Source: JAMDEO01 sp963775295
Lineage (GTDB): Bacteria > Actinomycetota > Thermoleophilia > RBG-16-64-13
NCBI GenBank assembly: GCA_963775295.1
Contig: CAVZIK010000006.1
Span: 2,232,001-2,296,000 of the forward strand
Direction of reading: 5' to 3'
Length of the DNA stretch: 64,000 nucleotides
Below, one piece after another: positions 51,907 to 59,748 of this stretch. The notes below the pieces were generated by a model. It saw only the letters and a list, made by a program, of their open reading frames with translations. It did not search any database and was not told the DNA's origin. Every line of letters starts with the position of its first letter. Within the stretch, counting starts at the first letter, position 1. Made by a program: the position numbers and the translations under genes.

Positions 51907-52911
51907 TCATAAGTGAGTCCGTACCTCCGCCGAGCCAAGGAGTTCGGCGAGCTTTGACAAGGTCGGTTCGTCCACGTCCCCGCGCGCCCCGACCAATTCT
52001 AGCGTGGCCGTACCCATACAGCGGTAGACGGCCTCCAGATCGGGGGCCGAATGGGACAGGGCTTCCAGATGACCCTTTATGGTTGTCACGTCCCCTCGGC
52101 TCAGAGGTCCGGTGAGAGCGTTCAGGGGGCCCTGGTTGGCGAGATTTTCCAGCGCGGCACGCACCAAAGGTAGAAAAAGGGCGAGGGCGTCGGCGTCGGG
52201 CATGCCCGCTTCCACGAAGAGCCGCTGCGCACAACTCTCCAAAGTGGCGAGATAGTTCGAAGCAACGCAAGCCGCGGCGTGGTAGACGACCCGCTTGTCG
52301 TCTGGAAGAAGAAAGGGATGACTACCCAATGCCTTCGCCAGGGAAAAGCCGGTTTCGAGTCCGGTCTTGGACGCAAACTCAGTGTCCGGGGTTACGGCGA
52401 CAGCCGCGCCGGCAAAGCGGGTGGAGCCGGTGAACGGCTCGCTGAAGGTCTGCAGGGGATGGAAGGCGAAAGTCGTCGCCCCTGCCTCTGCGCAGAGACG
52501 CAAAGTTTCCACCGAACTCGCTCCACTCGTGTGCAGGACGATCGGAAAGCCGCCCCGATCGATTTCCGCCGATTCATCGGCGGGGTGCGCGCCCATTAGC
52601 GCGGCGAGGTCCATTGCCACCTTGGGCAGCGCGGAATCCGGTACCGAAATGACGTACAGGACGGGCTGCAAAGCCACGAGGTCGGGAAGGTCTGCGGCGG
52701 CGGGGGCTTCGAGCCACTGTTGGGCCCGTGTCCGGCCGGCAGGAGTGCGACACACGTATCCCACAAGCTCGGCGCCCCCGGCGGTCATGGCCAGAGCCAT
52801 GCTCGACCCGAGTCTCCCGGCTCCCACGATTGCGAAGCGAAGTCCGCGCAGGGAGAGCCCGGGGGGTCCCTGGATAGGCTGGGAATTCAACGGTATTCCG
52901 AATGTCGACAC
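51907..52911 (-). CDS. DUF2520 Rossmann-fold oxidoreductase
   Basis: A 334-residue protein with an N-terminal NADP-binding domain (LRFAIVGAGRLGSSMALAMT; YVISVPDSALPKVAMDLA; LHTSGASSVETL; FHPLQTFSEP) and a helical C-terminal DUF2520 domain (HAAACVASNYLATLESCAQRL; GPLSRGDVTTIKGHLEAL). These proteins resemble pyrroline-carboxylate and ketopantoate reductases and often lie near panC; the real substrate is unknown. First gene of the operon with yjbQ and the HPS-RraA fusion. Confidence 0.82.
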   Translation of the reverse strand: MSTFGIPLNSQPIQGPPGLSLRGLRFAIVGAGRLGSSMALAMTAGGAELVGYVCRTPAGRTRAQQWLEAPAAADLPDLVALQPVLYVISVPDSALPKVAMDLAALMGAHPADESAEIDRGGFPIVLHTSGASSVETLRLCAEAGATTFAFHPLQTFSEPFTGSTRFAGAAVAVTPDTEFASKTGLETGFSLAKALGSHPFLLPDDKRVVYHAAACVASNYLATLESCAQRLFVEAGMPDADALALFLPLVRAALENLANQGPLNALTGPLSRGDVTTIKGHLEALSHSAPDLEAVYRCMGTATLELVGARGDVDEPTLSKLAELLGSAEVRTHL

Positions 52912-53161
52912 GTATCGATGAAAGACCTGCCTGTTCGTTCCAGTTCTGCGCGCAGATACCAGACGTGGCGGTTATGTCGGGCCGTCACGAGTGCACCTGG
53001 GCCAGGCTTCCGGCTTCGCCTCAATACTGTAGACGGTCCGGTTTCCATCGGTCGCCCCTGGGGGCTCGTTGCTCGCACGGCGCGGGTAGCATAGCAGCCC
53101 CACTCCGGCTCCGCAACGTCCAGGGCTGCCGGACAACGTTTCATCTGCTACTCTGGGCTGC

Positions 53162-53899
53162 ATGATGGATGCTGCCCTTCCGTTCGAATCTCCGGACCCG
53201 ATCGTCGCGTTGCGCGCGCTCGAGGAGTCCCTTTGCGACTGCCGTGAGTGCGGCCTTTGCGACGGTCGCACCCAGGTGGTTTTTGGCGTCGGCAGCGCGC
53301 GGGCCGAGTTGCTGTTCGTCGGCGAAGGGCCGGGTTTCCACGAGGACAAGCAGGGCGAGCCTTTCGTCGGGGCCGCGGGGAAACTATTGAACTCTCTCCT
53401 GGAGCAGATCGGACTTACCAGGGCAGACACCTACATCGCCAACGTGGTGAAGTGTCGTCCTCCCGAGAATCGCGATCCCACCGAAGACGAAATCAAGGCC
53501 TGCAGCCCGCATCTCATGCGTCAGATCGCGATCATCCGTCCCCGGGTCATCTGCACCCTCGGTCGATTCGCAACTCGTCTTCTCACCGGTACGGAGTTGA
53601 GCATGACCGCGGTCCACGGCAAAGCGAAGCCTATCGAACTCGGAGGAGTCGAGACGATCGTCTTCCCGGTTTTCCATCCGGCGGCGGCTCTCTATGCGCC
53701 GGCCAATCGGGTTGTTCTGGAAGAGGATTTCTCCAAGCTGAGGCATCTTCTGAACCGCGGTTCCGAGGCGTTGCGCATGGGCGAAGCCGCCAAGGAAGCT
53801 CCTGAGCCGACTGCGCCGGCGGCGGAAGCCCCGACTCAGGCAACGCCGGAGCGCTTCTCCGCCACCCCCGATTACGTGGAGCAGTTGCCCCTGTGGTAG
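53162..53899 (+). CDS. Uracil-DNA glycosylase, family 4 (Fe-S)
   Basis: A 245-residue repair enzyme removing uracil from DNA. The 4Fe-4S cysteines appear as CRECGLC and later in VVKCRPPENRDP and IKACSPHL. Active-site motifs are LFVGEGPGFHEDKQGEPFVG and the HPAA segment VFHPAAALYAP. The last 45 residues are Ala/Pro/Glu-rich and probably disordered. Two adjacent ATGs (53162, 53165) are possible starts. Its stop overlaps the tsaE start by 7 bases. Confidence 0.92.
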   Translation: MMDAALPFESPDPIVALRALEESLCDCRECGLCDGRTQVVFGVGSARAELLFVGEGPGFHEDKQGEPFVGAAGKLLNSLLEQIGLTRADTYIANVVKCRPPENRDPTEDEIKACSPHLMRQIAIIRPRVICTLGRFATRLLTGTELSMTAVHGKAKPIELGGVETIVFPVFHPAAALYAPANRVVLEEDFSKLRHLLNRGSEALRMGEAAKEAPEPTAPAAEAPTQATPERFSATPDYVEQLPLW

Positions 53900-54378
53900 C
53901 GAGCGGCCAGGTCGTGTTTCATGAGGAAGCTGTGGATCTCGGGAGGCTCGAAGACGTGGGAGCCACCTTTGCCCGAGCGCTTCGCGGTGGCGATGTCGTG
54001 CTCCTGTACGGACCTCTCGGCGCCGGCAAGACCGCCTTGATTCGCGCCATTTCTCGGGCTTTGGACGTGACCGACCCGGTTAGGAGCCCTTCCTTCACCA
54101 TTGCCAACATCTACGCCGGTGACGTCATCGTTCAGCACCTGGATCTCTACCGTCTGAACGAGATTGGTGACGAAGACGCCTTGGCGCTGGAAGAATATGT
54201 GCGCGAAGACGCGGTGACCCTGGTCGAGTGGCCGCAGGCTGGTGTCAGCCGGTTGGGCGAGGCCGCGTGGACGGTGACCATGGACCATCGCACTCTCGAA
54301 GAACGCTCTCTCGAGATCGTGGCCTGCTCCGAGGAAGTGGCGGCACGATGGCGTCAGGCCGAGAGAGACGATGCATAG
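53893..54378 (+). CDS. tsaE: tRNA threonylcarbamoyladenosine biosynthesis ATPase
   Basis: A 161-residue P-loop protein needed for t6A modification of tRNA. Walker A is LLYGPLGAGKTALIRAISRA, followed by VRSPSFTIANIY, the conserved HLDLYRLNEIGDEDALALEEY and VTLVEWPQ. It starts at GTG 53893 inside the end of the glycosylase gene and overlaps tsaB by 8 bases. TsaE, TsaB and TsaD act together, and all three are encoded consecutively here. Confidence 0.95.
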   Translation: MVASGQVVFHEEAVDLGRLEDVGATFARALRGGDVVLLYGPLGAGKTALIRAISRALDVTDPVRSPSFTIANIYAGDVIVQHLDLYRLNEIGDEDALALEEYVREDAVTLVEWPQAGVSRLGEAAWTVTMDHRTLEERSLEIVACSEEVAARWRQAERDDA

Positions 54379-55279
54379 TCCCCTGATCCTGTGCTTGGAC
54401 GGCTCCACTGGGACTTGCTCGGTGGCCCTCTTGTCCCCGGAATGTTCCGGGAGCTTCGGGGATATCCTGAGTGGCTGGGGTGTTCGGGCGCGGCGGCAGG
54501 GGGGAGACGGTCGCTCCCAAGCCAAGGTCCTGCTGCGACTGGTCGACGAGACGTTGCACGAGGTCAGTGCGGAACCGGAGAGTCTGTCGGCGGTTGTCGT
54601 TGGCGCGGGTCCCGGAACCTTCACCGGGGTACGCATCACCGTGGCCACGGCCCGGGCGCTGGCGCTGGCTCTTTCGATCCCGGTGGTGGGGGTGAGCACG
54701 CTGGCGGCTTTGGCGGCTGCGACTGCGGCGGTTGAACCACGGGCTGGGTTTATCGTTCCCGTCGTGGACGCACGCCGGGGTCAGGTCTTCTATGGGGTTT
54801 ATCGCCGCGACACGGCCACCGGAGACAAAGAAGCGCGCTGGGTCCGCGGGAAGGCGTTCGACGTGTGCGACCGAGGGGAGTTGAGCGCCCGGGCACTCGC
54901 CGAGGCTGCGGCGGCTGGCAACCAAGAAAGCGGCTGCGGAGTGTCGGTCATGGTCGTGGGAGAGAGTGTGACCTTGGTCCCGGAACTGGCCGCGGGACTG
55001 CGATTCGAGCCCCGGGAGGTTATGGCGGAATATCTCGTCTCGGGGCAGGGCCGTCTGGTGGAGCCCGGCTCGCGTCCCGAGGGAGACCGCCTCGGCGAAT
55101 GGTTGCTTGATGAGGCGTCAACCACCTCGGCGCCGGGAGTCCGACCGGTGTCCGGGCGCCCTATCGGCGAACCTGGAACTCCCGAATCGGTGAGGCCTAT
55201 CTACGTCCGCTCCCCCGATGCGGACATTCACATCACCAAGATGCGGGACCCCTGGGCCACAAAGGCTACGGAGTCGTAG
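54371..55279 (+). CDS. tsaB: tRNA threonylcarbamoyladenosine biosynthesis protein TsaB
   Basis: A 302-residue ASKHA-fold partner of TsaD. Motifs: LILCLDGSTGTCSVALL, the block VVVGAGPGTFTGVRITVATARALAL and VSTLAALAAA, and VPVVDARRGQVFYGVY. It is longer than E. coli TsaB (231) because of extra C-terminal and loop sequence. The ATG overlaps the end of tsaE, and the RimI-TsaD fusion follows 3 bases after its stop. Confidence 0.93.
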   Translation: MHSPLILCLDGSTGTCSVALLSPECSGSFGDILSGWGVRARRQGGDGRSQAKVLLRLVDETLHEVSAEPESLSAVVVGAGPGTFTGVRITVATARALALALSIPVVGVSTLAALAAATAAVEPRAGFIVPVVDARRGQVFYGVYRRDTATGDKEARWVRGKAFDVCDRGELSARALAEAAAAGNQESGCGVSVMVVGESVTLVPELAAGLRFEPREVMAEYLVSGQGRLVEPGSRPEGDRLGEWLLDEASTTSAPGVRPVSGRPIGEPGTPESVRPIYVRSPDADIHITKMRDPWATKATES

Positions 55280-55282
55280 ACA

Positions 55283-56782
55283 GTGATGGCTTGGCGTATC
55301 CGCGAGATGTCGCCTCTCGATGTGCCTCAGGTGGCATCGATAGAACTGGCGTCATTCGGCGACCCGTGGACGGCGAGCATGCTCCAGGAAGAGTTGGTAC
55401 AGGACATGAGCTGGCACGTCGTGGCCTCCAGGACCGACTTCGCGGTGGCGGGGTACCTTCTGGGGAGGACCTACCCTTTCGAATGGCACATCCTCAATCT
55501 GGCGGTAGCTCTTGGGGAGCGTGGTCGCGGCTTGGGAGGCGTACTGCTCGACAACTTCTTGGACGCGGCCGATGAAGCCTGGATGCCGGTGATTCTGGAG
55601 GTGAGGCCCCGCAATCGAGAGGCGATCAGTCTGTATTCGGGTCGGGGTTTCGAAAGGATCGGGATTCGACGCCAGTACTACAGCGACACCTTGGAGGACG
55701 CCCTGGTCATGCGCCGTGTCCCGGGAGCCAAACGGCCTGGCAGGAACCTGGTCGGGCCCCTGTTGGCCATTGAAACCTCCTGCGACGACTCCTCTGCGGC
55801 AGTTCTGACCGCTGATGGTCGGGTTCTTTCGAATGTGGTGCATTCGCAGGATGCCATTCATGAACGCTATGGCGGCGTGGTTCCGGAAGTCGCCAGCCGA
55901 GCCCACGTGGAGCGGTTGACGGCTGTGGTGAGAGAGGCCCTCCGCCAGGCCGACTGCGACGTAGCAGATTTGGGCGTCGTGGCGGCGACGGTGGGCCCGG
56001 GGCTCATCGGGGCTCTTCTCGTGGGCGTGCAGACGGCGAAGGCCATCGCTTGGAGCCGCCGCCTTCCGTTCATTCCCGTCAACCACGTGCACGGTCATCT
56101 GGCGGCGGTTTGGTTGGCCGACGCGGACGCCCCATTTCCCATGGTGACGCTGGTCGCGTCCGGGGGACACACCTCTCTCATCCGGGTGGATGACAGGCGC
56201 ACCTTCACACTTCTCGGGCAGACCCTCGATGACGCCGCCGGAGAAGCATTCGACAAGGGAGCCCGCCTTCTCGGACTGGGCTACCCGGGCGGAAGAGAAC
56301 TGGATGAACTCGCCGAAAAGGGAGATCCGGAAGCGTTCACATTTCCCATCGGCCTCAAGAGATCGACCAGCCTGGACTTTTCTTTTTCCGGGGTCAAGAC
56401 CGCACTTTACTACCTGCTGCGGGACTTCAGCGAGGCCGAGCGCAAAGAGCGGGCGGCGGATGTGGCCGCGTCGTACCGAGCGGCGATCGTGTCGGCGCTC
56501 GTGAATAAGACATTACGAGCCGCGAAGGAGGCCGGTGCGCGCAGCATCGCCGTGGCAGGAGGCGTGGCGGCGAACTCGCTTCTGCGGAGACGTCTGCTGG
56601 CCGAGGGGGGAGAGGCGGGTTTCCACGTCGTCGTTCCCCCCCTCGCGTACTGCACCGACAACGCCGCCATGATAGGGGCAGCCGCTCTGAGCGCCCCGAT
56701 TCTCCGTTATCCCGCGTATGTCAGCGTAGACGCCTCAGCTTCCCTGGCCCTGGGGCAGTGGTCGGTGTCGGATTTGGATTGA
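55283..56782 (+). CDS. tsaD: Fused ribosomal-protein-alanine N-acetyltransferase RimI and TsaD
   Basis: A 499-residue two-domain protein. Residues 1-150 are a GNAT acetyltransferase of the RimI type (MSPLDVPQVASIELASFGDPW; acetyl-CoA loop LGERGRGLGGVLL; ILEVRPRNREAISLYSGRGF). Residues 158-499 are the t6A enzyme TsaD: LLAIETSCDDSSAAVL, the metal motif NHVHGHLAAVWL, VASGGHTSLI, DDAAGEAFDKGARLLGLGYP and AVAGGVAANSLLRRRL. No stop or start separates them. GTG 55283 and ATG 55286 are adjacent starts. Confidence 0.93.
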   Translation: MMAWRIREMSPLDVPQVASIELASFGDPWTASMLQEELVQDMSWHVVASRTDFAVAGYLLGRTYPFEWHILNLAVALGERGRGLGGVLLDNFLDAADEAWMPVILEVRPRNREAISLYSGRGFERIGIRRQYYSDTLEDALVMRRVPGAKRPGRNLVGPLLAIETSCDDSSAAVLTADGRVLSNVVHSQDAIHERYGGVVPEVASRAHVERLTAVVREALRQADCDVADLGVVAATVGPGLIGALLVGVQTAKAIAWSRRLPFIPVNHVHGHLAAVWLADADAPFPMVTLVASGGHTSLIRVDDRRTFTLLGQTLDDAAGEAFDKGARLLGLGYPGGRELDELAEKGDPEAFTFPIGLKRSTSLDFSFSGVKTALYYLLRDFSEAERKERAADVAASYRAAIVSALVNKTLRAAKEAGARSIAVAGGVAANSLLRRRLLAEGGEAGFHVVVPPLAYCTDNAAMIGAAALSAPILRYPAYVSVDASASLALGQWSVSDLD

Positions 56783-56809
56783 ATCCGTCGCGAATCTTGT
56801 CGCCGGGGT

Positions 56810-56838
56810 TTGACAAATCCCAAATATGGCAATAACAT
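56810..56838 (+). promoter_or_regulatory. Sigma-A-type promoter of groESL
   Basis: TTGACA (56810-56815) and TAACAT (56833-56838) are separated by 17 bases, a near-consensus vegetative promoter, 28 bases after the tsaD stop and just before the CIRCE element. Confidence 0.75.
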
Positions 56839-56847
56839 ACCCGACGG

Positions 56848-56874
56848 TTGGCACTCGGTGCTTGAGAGTGCCAA
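56848..56874. promoter_or_regulatory. CIRCE element (HrcA operator)
   Basis: TTGGCACTC-N9-GAGTGCCAA is a perfect 9-9-9 inverted repeat, differing from the CIRCE consensus (TTAGCACTC...GAGTGCTAA) only by a compensated G/C pair. It sits just downstream of the -10, so HrcA binding would block transcription of groESL until heat shock. Confidence 0.93.
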
Positions 56875-56948
56875 TTCTACGAAACGGGTTGCATCTGCCC
56901 GTCAGGGCACAAGTAAAGCGGAAGAAGTAACAGACAGGAGGGTTGTGC

Positions 56949-57242
56949 ATGAAACTAGTGCCACTCGAGGATAGGGTCCTGGTCGAGCGCCTTGAGAAAG
57001 AGGAGAAGACCAAGAGCGGAATAGTCCTGCCGGACACCGCCCAAGAGAAGCCGACCAAGGGGAAGATCCTGGCAGCCGGTCCCGGCAAATACTCCGACAA
57101 GGGGGATCTCATCCCCATGCCGGTCAAAGAGGGCGACATCGTCGTCTTCGCGAAGTACGCCGGTACCGAACTCAAGCTCGACGGCGATGACTACCTGGTG
57201 CTTCGTCTCGCCGACATCATCGGCGTGCTTCCGCAAGGATAA
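56949..57242 (+). CDS. groS: Co-chaperonin GroES
   Basis: A 97-residue lid of the GroEL chamber. It has the start MKLVPLEDRVLVERL, the mobile loop EEKTKSGIVLPDTAQEKP, and the C-terminal VVFAKYAGTELKLDG. ATG 56949 has AGGAGGG seven bases upstream; the TTG six bases earlier is not used. Controlled by the CIRCE element, followed by groEL. Confidence 0.97.
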   Translation: MKLVPLEDRVLVERLEKEEKTKSGIVLPDTAQEKPTKGKILAAGPGKYSDKGDLIPMPVKEGDIVVFAKYAGTELKLDGDDYLVLRLADIIGVLPQG

Positions 57243-57307
57243 CGAGACCGGGTCGTCGCTACTCGACCCTGAAGACTCATTCCCGCAACTGTAAGGAGAC
57301 AAGGTTT

Positions 57308-58936
57308 ATGGCAAAACAGCTTTTGTACGGCGAAGAAGCCCGTCGCGCCCTCGAGCGTGGTGTGAACACGTTGGCCGACGCAGTCAAGATCACGCTCGGC
57401 CCCAAGGGCCGCTACGTCGTTCTCGACAAGAAATTCGGCAGCCCCACCATCACCAACGACGGTGTGACTATCGCCCGTGAGATCGAACTCGAAGATGTCT
57501 TCGAGAACCAGGGCGCTCAGCTGGTCCGCGAAGTGGCGACCAAGACCAACGACATTGCTGGTGACGGTACCACCACCGCGACTCTGCTTGCCCAGGCAAT
57601 CGTGCGCGAAGGCCTCAAGAACGTGGCCGCAGGCGCAAATCCAATGGCTATCAAACGCGGCATCGAGAAGGCGGTCGACGCGGCCGTTACCGAGATCGAG
57701 AAAATGTCGCAAGAGATCTCCGGCAAAGAAGACATCGCTCGTGTGGCCACCATTTCCGCCGGCGACCGTGAGATCGGCGACGTGATCGCGGATGCCATCG
57801 AGAAGGTCGGCAAAGACGGCGTGGTCAATGTCGAAGAATCCAATACTTTCGGCATGGATCTGGAGTTCACCGAAGGTATGCAGTTCGACAAGGGCTATAA
57901 CTCGCCCTACTTCGTCACCGATCCTGAGCGCATGGAAGCGGTTCTCGAGGATCCGTACATCCTCATCGCCAACCGTAAGATCGGTTCGGTTCAGGACCTT
58001 CTTCCCGTTCTCGAGAAGACCATTCAGTCCGGCAAGGCGCTCCTCATCATCGCTGAGGACGTCGAAGGCGAAGCTCTGGCAACCCTTATCGTCAACAAAC
58101 TGCGCGGCACCTTCACCGGTATCGCTGTGAAAGCCCCGGGCTTCGGTGATCGCCGCAAGCGCATGCTCGAAGATATCGCCATCCTCACCGGCGGCGAGAT
58201 GATCTCCGACGAGATGGGTCTCAAACTCGAGAACACCACCGTCGACCAACTGGGCCGCGCCCGCAAAGTAGTCGTCGACAAAGACAACACCACCATCGTG
58301 GACGGTGCCGGCGAGCTCTCTCAGATCAAGGCCCGGATCAACCAGATCAAAGCCGAGATCGAGAACACCGACTCCGACTTCGACCGTGAGAAGCTGCAAG
58401 AGCGCTTGGCCAAACTGGCGGGCGGCGTTGCGGTTGTCAAAGTCGGCGCCGCGACCGAGACCGAGATCAAAGAGAAGAAACACCGTGTCGAGGATGCCCT
58501 GAGCGCCACTCGCGCGGCTCTTGAAGAAGGCATCGTTCCGGGCGGCGGTGTGGCTCAGCTCCTTCTGGTCCCCGCGGTCAACGCTGTTGTCGCCGAAGGT
58601 GACGAACTCACCGGCGTCCGCATCGTGGCCCGCGCCCTGGAAGAGCCCCTTCGCCAGCTGGCCAATAACGCCGGACTCGAAGGGTCGGTCGTGGTTAACG
58701 AAGTCCGTACTGCCAAGAAGGGCATCGGCCTCAACATCGCCACGGGCGTATACGAAGACATGATCAAAGCCGGCATCATCGATCCGGCCATGGTGACCCG
58801 CTCTGCTCTGCAGAATGCGGCCTCGATCGCCAAGAACATCCTCACTACGGAAGTCATCGTCGCCGACAAACCCGAGAAGGAACCTGCCATGGGCGGCATG
58901 CCGGGCGGCATGGGCGGCATGGGCGGCATGATGTAA
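57308..58936 (+). CDS. groL: Chaperonin GroEL
   Basis: A 542-residue ATP-driven protein-folding ring. Signatures: VNTLADAVKITLGPKGRYVV, the ATP site NDIAGDGTTTATLLAQA, and the C-terminal AAVEEGIVPGGG-equivalent ALEEGIVPGGGVAQLL; it ends in Gly-Met repeats (GGMGGMGGMM), as standard GroEL. Codon use is strongly biased to C-ending codons, as expected for high expression. The opposite strand is open over its whole length only because of that bias. Confidence 0.98.
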   Translation: MAKQLLYGEEARRALERGVNTLADAVKITLGPKGRYVVLDKKFGSPTITNDGVTIAREIELEDVFENQGAQLVREVATKTNDIAGDGTTTATLLAQAIVREGLKNVAAGANPMAIKRGIEKAVDAAVTEIEKMSQEISGKEDIARVATISAGDREIGDVIADAIEKVGKDGVVNVEESNTFGMDLEFTEGMQFDKGYNSPYFVTDPERMEAVLEDPYILIANRKIGSVQDLLPVLEKTIQSGKALLIIAEDVEGEALATLIVNKLRGTFTGIAVKAPGFGDRRKRMLEDIAILTGGEMISDEMGLKLENTTVDQLGRARKVVVDKDNTTIVDGAGELSQIKARINQIKAEIENTDSDFDREKLQERLAKLAGGVAVVKVGAATETEIKEKKHRVEDALSATRAALEEGIVPGGGVAQLLLVPAVNAVVAEGDELTGVRIVARALEEPLRQLANNAGLEGSVVVNEVRTAKKGIGLNIATGVYEDMIKAGIIDPAMVTRSALQNAASIAKNILTTEVIVADKPEKEPAMGGMPGGMGGMGGMM

Positions 58937-58955
58937 GAGAGGCTCTGCCTCTGTT

Positions 58956-58983
58956 CCCGTCCGCGCCGGGTGTGGCGGACGGG
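58956..58983 (+). terminator. First hairpin after groEL
   Basis: CCCGTCCGC and GCGGACGGG form a perfect 9-bp stem around a 10-base loop, 20 bases after the groEL stop; no T-run follows. It may act as a 3' stabiliser with the terminator behind it. Confidence 0.5.
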
Positions 58984-58984
58984 T

Positions 58985-59042
58985 GGGGGCCATCGTCGCG
59001 AGCGCTTTTTCAGGCGTAGAGCGGCGATGGCCCCCTTCTTTT
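58985..59042 (+). terminator. Intrinsic terminator of groESL
   Basis: A 15-bp stem (GGGGGCCATCGTCGC with GCGGCGATGGCCCCC, one G-T pair) and a 21-base loop, followed by TTCTTTT. Confidence 0.85.
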
Positions 59043-59119
59043 GGCCGAGAGTGGTTTGGCCGATGATAAACTGAGGAAAACCCTCCTAGGGTGCCCGTCG
59101 CCACACGAAGGAGTCGCTG

Positions 59120-59518
59120 ATGAGTACAGGGGTTGAAACTGCGTTCAAGGAGATGCTCGATATCTCCAGCGACATCGATAAGGCGCTTCTGTTCGCGCCC
59201 GAGGGTGTCTTGGCTTCGAATATGACCGCGGAAGCGCAATCGGTTGCCGTCGCTCAGGCGCAGGAACTCGTGAGGCTCGGAGCCTTGCGTGCCGACGACA
59301 TGGGGTCCCAGCCGCTGACGCAGATGGTCATCGAGACCCCGGCCGGCTTTGTATTTTTGGTGCGAGAGGCACAGGCAGACGGCTTGGTTGCACTCGCCAC
59401 GGGCAAGAGGAACAGCCGCGTAGGTCTCGCTCTCTATGATCTGAAGACCTGTGTCCGCGACGCGCGTGAGGGCATGAGCAACGCCGAGGCCGGAGCGACC
59501 GAAGGGGAGGAGTCCTAG
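59120..59518 (+). CDS. Roadblock/LC7-like protein
   Basis: A 132-residue protein with the Roadblock-like pattern: an N-terminal helix (FKEMLDISSDIDKALLF), a strand with APEGVLASNM, a helix AVAQAQELVRLGALRAD, strands TQMVIETPAGFVFLVREA and LVALATG, and a C-terminal helix LALYDLKTCVRDA. Bacterial Roadblock proteins act on small GTPases such as MglA, but no GTPase is adjacent. ATG 59120 follows GAAGGAG. A small membrane protein starts immediately after its stop. Confidence 0.6.
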   Translation: MSTGVETAFKEMLDISSDIDKALLFAPEGVLASNMTAEAQSVAVAQAQELVRLGALRADDMGSQPLTQMVIETPAGFVFLVREAQADGLVALATGKRNSRVGLALYDLKTCVRDAREGMSNAEAGATEGEES

Positions 59519-59734
59519 ATGAAACGCGTACTGAAGCTGTTTGGAGCCCTCACCATCCTTGGGTCCATGGCGGCGGGAGCCTACTACTTCTTCTTCATGC
59601 GCTCGCACAAGCCCCAGGTGGAACTCTATTTCGACGACGGGTCCATGCTCGCGATGCAGGGTAACGCCGCCGAGGCAGTGCCGTTTGTGAGCGCGGCCCA
59701 GGAGATTCTGGCGGCCAGTCCCATAGGCGCCTAG
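59519..59734 (+). CDS. Small single-pass membrane protein
   Basis: A 71-residue protein with one N-terminal transmembrane helix or uncleaved signal (VLKLFGALTILGSMAAGAYY) and a short acidic exterior or cytoplasmic tail (VELYFDDGSMLAMQG). The ATG directly follows the stop of the Roadblock-like gene, with GGGGAGGAG inside that gene as ribosome site. I recognise no family; the close coupling suggests a shared role. Confidence 0.65.
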   Translation: MKRVLKLFGALTILGSMAAGAYYFFFMRSHKPQVELYFDDGSMLAMQGNAAEAVPFVSAAQEILAASPIGA

Positions 59735-59748
59735 TTTTTAGCCACGAC

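Noticed and set aside
57191..59608. An 805-codon open frame antisense to groES-groEL
   Set aside because: It mirrors the codon bias of groEL (no TTA, CTA or TCA codons in phase), has no ribosome site and no recognisable domain. groEL itself is certain.
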